64,000 bases of DNA from contig DASXIN010000076.1 in assembly GCA_036497945.1 (NCBI GenBank), positions 1 to 64,000 on the forward strand, in the 5' to 3' direction. Shown here in pieces: positions 58,332 to 64,000 of the stretch. This stretch comes from RYN-230 sp036497945 (GTDB lineage: Bacteria > Actinomycetota > Actinomycetes > Streptosporangiales > Streptosporangiaceae). The position numbers and the translations under genes are program-made. Within the stretch, counting starts at the first letter, position 1, and each line of letters opens with the position of its first letter. Under the pieces are notes generated by a model that was given only the letters and a program-made list of their open reading frames with translations, did not search any database and had not been told where the DNA came from.

Positions 58332-59289
58332 CGGCGGTGGTGGACTGGGCCGGGGCGGCCAGCCCGTGGGTGAAGCCCTGCCGCCAGCTCGCCCACTGCG
58401 GCTGCCAGCCGAGTTCGCGCTTGGCCTTGGTGTTCGCGCAGCCGCGGACCTGGGTCATCATCGAGATGCCCACGTCGCCCGCGACCAGTCGGCCCAGCCA
58501 CGCCGGGATCCGGTAGGGCGGCTTGGCCCCCAGTGCCTGGGCCAGGAACGGCAGCCATTCCGCCACGGTAGCTGGCTCGTCGTCGACCACGTTGTACAGC
58601 CCTGGGCCGCCCTGCTCCACCGCGGCGGCGGTGGCCGAAGCGGCGTCGCTGACGTGCACGAACGACCAGATGCCCGCGCCGTTGCCGAGGATCGGCACCT
58701 TGCGCTGCCGGGCCAGGTCGAAGAACTCGTCGCTGGCCCCGTAGCCGTACAGCGACCCGTAGCGCAGCACCAGGCCGTCCAGCCCGGCCGCCGCCGGGAC
58801 CACCTGCTCGACGTGACGGATCGCGGCCAGCGACTCACGCTGGCCGGCGGGCGGGTTCGGGTCCAGCGGGTCCTGCTCTGACTGCACCGGAGCGCCGCGC
58901 CGGTCGCCCGGCCAGCCCGCGTAGCTCTGCGCGATGAACCGCCGGGCGCCGGCCGCCTGGGCCGCGGCCAGCAGATGGTCGGTCCCGGCGCTACGCAGCT
59001 GGTTGGTGGCCGCGAACTCGCGGTCCCAGCGGCGCAGGTTACCGAGGTTGGCCCCGGTCAGCGTGGTCATCTGGTGAATGACCACCTCCGGCTCGGCCCG
59101 GGCCACCGCCTGGCCGACGGCCGCCCCGTCCAGGCCGTCCAGGATCACCGGCTCGGCGCCCAGCGCACGCAGCCGGTCCAGCTTGGCCGGGCTCCGGGTG
59201 GTGCCAATGACGTGGTGCCCCTGGGCGACCAGCTGGGGCAGCAACTGCTGCCCGATGACCCCGGTCGCGCCGGCGACGAAGATACGCAT
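58324..59289 (-). CDS. NAD-dependent epimerase/dehydratase-family protein (COE partner of SigJ)
   Basis: 321 residues from ATG 59289 with GGAGGGAG upstream. Extended SDR: MRIFVAGATGVIGQQLLPQL, NQLRSAGTDHLLAAAQAAG, an active-site region FIAQSYAGWPG, LVLRYGSLYGYGASDEF. ECF41 sigma genes are habitually linked to a carboxymuconolactone decarboxylase, oxidoreductase or epimerase, and this gene takes that place, upstream of and overlapping sigJ. Substrate unknown. Confidence 0.9.
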   Translation of the reverse strand: MRIFVAGATGVIGQQLLPQLVAQGHHVIGTTRSPAKLDRLRALGAEPVILDGLDGAAVGQAVARAEPEVVIHQMTTLTGANLGNLRRWDREFAATNQLRSAGTDHLLAAAQAAGARRFIAQSYAGWPGDRRGAPVQSEQDPLDPNPPAGQRESLAAIRHVEQVVPAAAGLDGLVLRYGSLYGYGASDEFFDLARQRKVPILGNGAGIWSFVHVSDAASATAAAVEQGGPGLYNVVDDEPATVAEWLPFLAQALGAKPPYRIPAWLGRLVAGDVGISMMTQVRGCANTKAKRELGWQPQWASWRQGFTHGLAAPAQSTTADA

Positions 59290-59348
59290 GTCCTGCTCCC
59301 TCCACGAACTGTCTGCCCGGTCCCATAGTTCGGCCGGGCAGACTCTGA

Positions 59349-59375
59349 GACGAGGCAGCCGGGCCGCCTGTGACA
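59349..59375 (-). promoter_or_regulatory. ECF41-type promoter of the epimerase-sigJ operon
   Basis: Read on the minus strand: TGTCACA (59375-59369), exactly 16 bases, then CGTC (59352-59349). This matches the published ECF41 consensus TGTCACA-N16-CGTC at every stated base. It lies 60 bp before the epimerase start codon, so SigJ probably transcribes its own operon. Confidence 0.8.
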
Positions 59376-59453
59376 CTCGGGGGGCGTCGGCAGCTGCTAG
59401 CCAGCCCGCGGACGTGCCGCCGGTCGCCCACCCAGACGGGTGGCCGGCGGCAC

Positions 59454-61172
59454 TCAGCCCAGGATGGGCAGTGACAGCCCGCCCGGATCCGGCGCGTCGT
59501 GCACGATGGCCAGGTCCACCGCGGCCAGCCGGGTCGCGGTGGCCGGCGGCTCGCCGGTGCCGGTGTTGCGGGCGAATCGCGGGTGCGCGCCACCGGATAC
59601 CTGGAGGCGCAGCCGGTGCCCGGACCGGAACCGGTAGGCCGTCGCGCTCATCGGCACAGTGATCACCTCATCGTCCGGCCCGGAAGCGATGCCGGGGCGG
59701 TGCCGGATCAGGCCGTCGCAGACGTTCCGTGAACGCCCCCGCGGGTCCACGTCGCACAGCCGGGCGAACACGTCGAAGTGCGGCCCGCTGGCCCGGACCC
59801 GCAGCCGCGCGCTGACCGGGCCGATCACCTCGAGGTCCGCGTCGAGCGGCGCACTGGTGAACACCAGCACGTCAGACCGGGCCTCAAGAGCCTTGTTGTC
59901 CACCGGCCCGGCCTTGGTGGTGAGCAGCTGACCGCCCAATGACGGCGTGGGGTCGGCCGGGTCGTAGCGGAACGACGACACCCCCGGCTCGGCCGCCCGG
60001 CCGGTGCTCAGCCTGCCGTCCGCGGCCAGCCGCCAGATCTGTTCGGCCGCCTGCGGCGGCGGCCAGTCCGGCAGGTCCCGCCAGCCGGCGCCGCCGCCGA
60101 CGTGTACCCGCACCGGGGGCTGCGTCCAGCCGGCCGGGTCTTCGCTGCAGTACGCGGTCAGCCAGCCGAGTGCCTCGGCGACAACGATAGGCAGGTCGTC
60201 GTTGAACGCCGAGGAGTGCGTCCACGGGCCGATGACCAGCCGCGGCGCGTGACCCGCGGCCCGCAGCCGCTGGTACTCCACTAGGGTCTGGTCCAGGCAG
60301 ATGTCCTGCCAGCCGGTGAGCAGGCTGACCGGTACCGCGGGCACCGGAGCGGCGGCCCTTGTATCCAGCGAGGCCCAGTACGGATCGTCCGGCTCCGAGT
60401 GAGTCAGCCAGTCCTCGAAATAGCCGATCCGGCCGCCGGTGGCGGGCGGGTACGCGTCGATCAGCGGCAGCGCCCGGGTGGCCTTGCCGATCCGGGCCCG
60501 CAGCCGCAGCATGGCCCGGAACACCGCACCCAAGCCACGTTCCCAGTAGCGCATGGCCACGACGCCGACCAGCATGTTCTCCAGTGCGAACGCGCCGCCC
60601 GGATAGAACAGCGGGTACGGGGCGGACGCACCGACCTGCACGATCATGGCCCGTAGCTCGGGTGGCGCATCGGCCGCCAGCGCCCACTGGGTGTAGCCCA
60701 GGTAGCTCGGCCCGATGGTGGCCAGCTCGCCAGTGAACCAGTCCTGCTGGCGCAGCCAGGCCACCGCGGCCTGGCCGTCTTCCCGCTCGTGCTGCCAGGG
60801 CTGGTAGGTACCACCTGACCCGCCGGTGCTGCGGCAGCTCTGGATGACCACGTGGTAGCCGCGCTCGGCGAACAGGCCGCCGAACAGGAAGGCCCACGGG
60901 AAGCCACGGCCGTACGGGGTGCGCACCAGCAGGGTTGGCCGGGGCCCGGTGAGCTGCGGGATGTAGTGGTCGGTGCGCAACGGCTCCCCGTCGGCCGCGG
61001 GCACGTCGATCCCGGCCGCGACGCGCACACCGCAGACCGGTGGCGGCAGGCCCCGCTCAGACAGCCGGGTGAACAGCCGGACCGACCAGGGCAGCCGCCG
61101 GCCCCGGAGTGGCGATGAGTTCTCCCGGGCGGCTTCCGCCCGGGCGGCGCTGTCTGGCACTGGTGCTGGCAT
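59454..61172 (-). CDS. CocE/NonD-family acyl hydrolase (X-Pro dipeptidyl-peptidase-like)
   Basis: 572 residues from ATG 61172 (GGAGAG upstream). Alpha/beta-hydrolase core: TLLVRTPYGRGFPWAFLFGG, VIQSCRSTGGSGGTYQPW, the nucleophile in LATIGPSYLGYTQWALAADA (Ser), and catalytic partners near SLLTGWQDICLDQTL (Asp) and VIGPWTHSSAF (His). A C-terminal jelly-roll domain follows (LEVIGPVSARLRVRASG). Relatives hydrolyse cocaine-like esters, peptides and beta-lactams. Divergent from a TetR regulator with a shared operator. Confidence 0.9.
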   Translation of the reverse strand: MPAPVPDSAARAEAARENSSPLRGRRLPWSVRLFTRLSERGLPPPVCGVRVAAGIDVPAADGEPLRTDHYIPQLTGPRPTLLVRTPYGRGFPWAFLFGGLFAERGYHVVIQSCRSTGGSGGTYQPWQHEREDGQAAVAWLRQQDWFTGELATIGPSYLGYTQWALAADAPPELRAMIVQVGASAPYPLFYPGGAFALENMLVGVVAMRYWERGLGAVFRAMLRLRARIGKATRALPLIDAYPPATGGRIGYFEDWLTHSEPDDPYWASLDTRAAAPVPAVPVSLLTGWQDICLDQTLVEYQRLRAAGHAPRLVIGPWTHSSAFNDDLPIVVAEALGWLTAYCSEDPAGWTQPPVRVHVGGGAGWRDLPDWPPPQAAEQIWRLAADGRLSTGRAAEPGVSSFRYDPADPTPSLGGQLLTTKAGPVDNKALEARSDVLVFTSAPLDADLEVIGPVSARLRVRASGPHFDVFARLCDVDPRGRSRNVCDGLIRHRPGIASGPDDEVITVPMSATAYRFRSGHRLRLQVSGGAHPRFARNTGTGEPPATATRLAAVDLAIVHDAPDPGGLSLPILG

Positions 61173-61187
61173 GGCACTCTCCTTCAA

Positions 61188-61232
61188 CTACGTACGTCGT
61201 ACTTTGTTATTGGCCGCAGCATACTACGTACG
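61188..61232. promoter_or_regulatory. paired TetR-type operator
   Basis: CTACGTACG occurs at 61188-61196 and 61224-61232 (36 bases apart). The first overlaps GTACG-T-CGTAC (61192-61202). It lies in the gap between the CocE gene start (61172) and the TetR gene (61277), the typical place for a TetR operator. Confidence 0.6.
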
Positions 61233-61276
61233 CTGCACGCCGATAAGCTCGGTCCCGGGGAAGGGAGGCAGCACAG

Positions 61277-62029
61277 ATGGCCAGGCCCAGCGAGCCGCCA
61301 GTGCCGGACGCCAGCGTGCGGCCGTCCATCTGGGAGCTGCCCGAGCATGGTGAGCGCGGGCCTAAAGCGCGGTACAGCCGGGCGGCGATCGCCGCCGCCG
61401 CGGTGGCGCTGGCCGACGCCGAGGGCCTGGACGCGGTCACCATGCGGCGGATGGCGGCCGAGCTCGGCCTGGGCACCATGTCGCTGTACAACTACGTGCC
61501 GACCAAGGACCACCTGGTCCAGCTGATGATCGACGAGGTGGGCGGGGAATACCACTTCCCGGCCGGGACACCCCGGGAAGTGCGGCAGGCCATCGTGCAG
61601 CTGGCCCGGCAGGGCCGGGACATCACCCAGCGCCATCCCTGGCTGCCCCGGGTCGTCACCACCCGGCCGCCGGCGATGGGCCCGGCCGCGCTGCGCTATA
61701 TCGACTACTTCCTCGGCCTGCTCAGCGACACCGGCCTGGACACCGGGGTCAAGATGGAACTGCTCGCGCTGGTCAACGGGTTCGCCATCAACTACGGCGG
61801 GATGCAGGCGGCGCTGGCCGAGGAGCGCACCCGCACCGGCGCCACTGCCGAGCAGCAAGCCGCCGCGCAGGTCAGCCAGCTGGTAGCGGCCGCGGCCAGC
61901 GGCCGCTACCCGAACCTGACCGCCGCGCTCGGCGCACCGGCTCCGGCCGAGCGGGACGCGGACGAGATCTTCGACTCCTGCATCAGCCGCCTGGTCGACG
62001 GCTACCTGCCCGCCGGCACCGGCTCGTGA
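61277..62029 (+). CDS. TetR-family transcriptional regulator (TetR_C type)
   Basis: 250 residues from ATG 61277 with GGGAGG upstream. HTH: ARYSRAAIAAAAVALADAEG, LDAVTMRRMAAELGLGTMSL and YNYVPTKDHLVQLMIDEVGG. The C-terminal domain is of the tetracycline-repressor class (LLALVNGFAINYGGMQAALA). Controls export or degradation of a small molecule; its best candidate target is the divergent CocE hydrolase. Confidence 0.92.
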   Translation: MARPSEPPVPDASVRPSIWELPEHGERGPKARYSRAAIAAAAVALADAEGLDAVTMRRMAAELGLGTMSLYNYVPTKDHLVQLMIDEVGGEYHFPAGTPREVRQAIVQLARQGRDITQRHPWLPRVVTTRPPAMGPAALRYIDYFLGLLSDTGLDTGVKMELLALVNGFAINYGGMQAALAEERTRTGATAEQQAAAQVSQLVAAAASGRYPNLTAALGAPAPAERDADEIFDSCISRLVDGYLPAGTGS

Positions 62030-62395
62030 TCATGACGTTGCTGGATGATCTCCACCCGGAGCACCCGGTCGCCACGTCGTAATCAACCCCTTCGGCCTCG
62101 AACGGCCCGGAGCAGATGCTCTTTTGCGGATGCTCGGGAAGGGGCAGCAGAATGGTGCGGGCGGCGCGGCCGTCAGCACTAGAGGCGGCGAATGGCGGCA
62201 AGCTTAACTTCCCCCCTAAACCAGTCATTCGACATCCGGCACTATCGCTAGCGCCTACGCTGAGCTGGCCTTATAGTCAGACGGTAAGAGTATGCTTGCC
62301 AAAAGGCCCGGGGCGAATGGCCAGGCTGCTACCAGCGCGGTCGTGACCCCGAGATGGGGTCATGACGTGACCGAGATGACCGGCTTAAGATCTCG
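62030..62395. other. 366-bp gene-free, lower-GC stretch with a hairpin
   Basis: No gene is supported. The segment has more A and T than its surroundings. Arms GTCGTGACCCC (62340-62350) and GGGGTCATGAC (62356-62366) pair in 10 of 11 positions around GAGAT and could act as a terminator or operator. A second short repeat GGCCTT/AAGGCC is near 62267-62307. Confidence 0.5.
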
Positions 62396-62767
62396 TCAGG
62401 TAAGAAAAAGATCGAGGACGGGTATCTCCTTGTGCCCCAGTCGCCGGGAGGGGGGGTCCGCGGTTAGGGGTGAGGGGAGATGCCCGTCCTCGACGGCTCG
62501 ATAGTACAGGTCCAATTTAGTGGGTGCCGCCCGTCCGGCGCGAGCGTACTTCTCCCGAACCCGGCCTACCTACTGTTTAGCCGTCTCTTCACTAATGCAC
62601 ATCCGCCGGGCGACCAGCTTCATCGGCATCCCGGTGGCGTAAAACCGCAGCGCGCGCGTTTCCTGGGCGCTTAGCGCGGGCCGGTCCGGCGCGTCGTCGG
62701 TGGCGGAGATGTACGGCAGCCGGGGCAAGATCCAGTCCTTTCCGGCGGCCACCGCCCCGGAAGAGCC
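62396..62767 (-). pseudogene. LuxR-type regulator with an in-frame amber codon and missing N-terminus
   Basis: The frame encodes ATDDAPDRPALSAQETRALR, FYATGMPMKLVARRMCISEE and TAKQ, a LuxR-type HTH, then TAG at 62570-62572, and continues in the same frame as VGRVREKYARAGRAAPTKLD and LYYRAVEDGHLPSP to TGA 62396. In related regulators T-A-K-Q is followed by Tyr, so a tyrosine codon has become amber by one base. The receiver-like N-terminal domain is also absent, replaced by unrelated sequence. This is a decayed gene, unless the amber is read through. Confidence 0.75.
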
Positions 62768-62844
62768 GAAAATATCTCTAAATTTTCGGCGCCAGATCTC
62801 CTCACGACGGCGGCGCGGCGGGAACATGTGCGGCGGAGGTTCCC

Positions 62845-64000
62845 ATGAGTACCCACTTTCCGGCCGCACGGCTGGCGGCGGCAGTAAGCAGCGCTCTGGC
62901 GTTAAGCATGCTGGTTCCGCTGGGCGGCGGGACGCCGGCCAGCGCGGCCGCGGCCAGCAGCTTGCAGGCGGCGTTCAACAACGTCGGGATCAGCACGCCG
63001 GCTACGGCCAGTGCGGGGAACTTCGACGGGATCGGGGACTCGTTCGCCGCGGCCGGCCTGGCCAGCGACGCGCTGGTCCCGGGCCAGTCGCTGCTGCACG
63101 ACGGGCTGCGGATCGACTGGCCGGACGTGCCGCCCGGGCAGCCGGACAACGTGCTGGCCGACGGCCAGCAGATCGCGGTCAGCGGGACCGGCAGCGTGCT
63201 CGGCGTGGTCGGCGCGTCCGCCTACGGGTCCAGTACCGGGACGTTCACCATCGGCTACGCGGACGGCAGCAGCAGCACGGCGACCGTCACGCTGGCCGAC
63301 TGGGTGGACACCCGCGCGGCGGACGGCACCGACCTGCTGGCCAGCACCGCGGGCTGGAACCCGGGCGGAACGACCCCGGTCAGCCTGTTCTACGCGGCCA
63401 TCCCGCTGACCGCAGGCGCCCGGGTGACCTCGGTGACGCTGCCCACGGTCGGCGCCGGGGTGGCCAAGAACGTGCCGCCCATGCACGTGTTCAGCCTGAC
63501 TGTCGGCTCGCCGGGGCAGGACGCGGCGGGCGGCCCGGGCGCCATGTCCTACTACGACGAGGCCCGCAAGGACTGCGTGGGCACCGCGGCGGGCAGCGCG
63601 TCCAGGGTCTGGTACACGGTGGCCGACGGGACGCTGTCCGACGTCTACGCGCCGACCATCGACAACACCGACGTGAAGAGCCTGGACCCGATCGTCACCG
63701 GCCCCGGATTCAGCGCGCTGCAGCCCCGGGACATGAGCTACACCGTGTCCTCGCTCGGCGGCACCGGGATGGCCTGTGAGATCACCGCGCGGGACGCGGC
63801 GCACCACTTCGAGCTGGTCACCGACTTCATCACCGACCCCGCCACGGAAGCGGTGGTGCTGCGGGTCAGCCTGGTCCCGCTGCCCGGCGCGCCGTCCGGG
63901 CTGAGCGTGTACCTGCGCTTCAACCCGCTGCTGAACGGGCATGGCGGCGGCGGCACGGCCAACGCCGGCGGCGAGTCGGCCACTGTCGTGCCGACCGCGC
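62845..64000 (+). CDS. secreted GH15-type glucoamylase/glucodextranase, N-terminal part
   Basis: 385 codons run to the window edge without a stop. GGAGG at 62835-62839 supports ATG 62845. The N-terminus is a Sec signal (AARLAAAVSSALALSMLVPL, cleaved after ASA). An accessory beta-sandwich follows (LQAAFNNVGISTPATASAGN; PDNVLADGQQIAVSGTGSVL). From about residue 230 the glucodextranase N-like domain begins: RKDCVGTAAGSASRVWYTVA, DGTLSDVYAPTIDNTDVKSL, FELVTDFITDP, LSVYLRFNPLLNG. The catalytic (alpha/alpha)6 barrel lies outside the window. Extracellular cleavage of alpha-glucans is expected. Confidence 0.8.
   Translation, partial: MSTHFPAARLAAAVSSALALSMLVPLGGGTPASAAAASSLQAAFNNVGISTPATASAGNFDGIGDSFAAAGLASDALVPGQSLLHDGLRIDWPDVPPGQPDNVLADGQQIAVSGTGSVLGVVGASAYGSSTGTFTIGYADGSSSTATVTLADWVDTRAADGTDLLASTAGWNPGGTTPVSLFYAAIPLTAGARVTSVTLPTVGAGVAKNVPPMHVFSLTVGSPGQDAAGGPGAMSYYDEARKDCVGTAAGSASRVWYTVADGTLSDVYAPTIDNTDVKSLDPIVTGPGFSALQPRDMSYTVSSLGGTGMACEITARDAAHHFELVTDFITDPATEAVVLRVSLVPLPGAPSGLSVYLRFNPLLNGHGGGGTANAGGESATVVPTA

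Noticed and set aside
62267..62310. tRNA-like stretch (D-arm-like GTCAGACGGTAAG and anticodon-like GCTTGCCAA)
   Set aside because: No acceptor stem closes at the right distance, the T-arm sequence is missing and there is no CCA-type end; at most a chance resemblance or decayed fragment.
62700..63779. 359-codon plus-strand frame over the glucoamylase gene
   Set aside because: A different frame (from ATG 62845 with GGAGG) gives a signal peptide and recognisable glucodextranase-like domain; this one is Arg/Gly-rich.

Overview
The window is GC-rich (mostly above 70 percent) actinobacterial chromosome. Supporting signs are GTG starts, translationally coupled 4-base start/stop overlaps, GAF-ANTAR proteins, XRE/DUF5753 regulators paired with HATPase anti-sigma-like proteins, an ECF41/SigJ sigma factor, universal stress proteins and an F420-type luciferase-like oxidoreductase. 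I cannot name the species. There are no rRNA or tRNA genes, CRISPR arrays or intact insertion sequences.

Region by region. 1-1.5 kb: the end of a PASTA protein, an MmyB-type XRE regulator and a divergent SnoaL-like gene with a 25-bp palindrome between them. 1.6-7.2 kb: a compact cluster with more AT-containing codons than its flanks, encoding a PGM1-like ATP-grasp ligase, a SAM methyltransferase, a DUF2332-like protein and two alpha/beta hydrolases. It looks like a small orphan biosynthetic locus. 7.4-8.5 kb: small HTH genes around an ordered CGAAC repeat array. 9.0-13.8 kb: a complete Liv-type branched-chain amino acid ABC importer (livK-H-M-G-F, minus strand). 14-17.3 kb: a frameshifted membrane gene, a TetR-like remnant, and a KstR-like operator driving an LLM oxidoreductase and an FAD dehydrogenase. 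17.3-20 kb: two GAF-ANTAR proteins and a stand-alone degenerate histidine-kinase dimerisation domain. 20.4-30.4 kb: ten kilobases of co-oriented catabolic genes: a MIO-lyase homologue with an altered triad, a three-subunit molybdenum hydroxylase, a MetE-like protein, a zinc dehydrogenase, a cupin dioxygenase and acetoacetyl-CoA ligase.

30.5-37 kb: a secreted CAP protein, Lon protease, an amidohydrolase, a promoter followed by a nested RNA structure with a C6 loop, and a polytopic membrane protein. 37-39.4 kb: a divergent SDR/IclR pair and a carboxymuconolactone decarboxylase-like gene, closed by a bidirectional terminator. 39.5-46.3 kb: three universal stress proteins, a PNPOx-like protein, a GH65 phosphorylase with its beta-phosphoglucomutase and a Nudix hydrolase; DosR-box-like palindromes suggest hypoxia or dormancy control of some. 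46.3-54.9 kb: a Nudix-like protein, an FMN reductase, a fused 5-oxoprolinase, an MFS transporter and a LacI regulator with several operator-like sites. 54.9-59.4 kb: an anti-sigma-like ATPase with a divergent XRE regulator, a VOC protein, and an epimerase-SigJ operon preceded by a match to the ECF41 promoter. 59.4-64 kb: a CocE/NonD hydrolase divergent from a TetR gene, a decayed stretch holding a LuxR-type gene broken by an amber codon, and the start of a secreted GH15-type glucoamylase.

No single spectacular system stands out. The strongest candidates for something undescribed are the PGM1-like ligase cluster, the MIO-lyase/molybdenum-hydroxylase catabolic cluster and the structured RNA near 35.4 kb.
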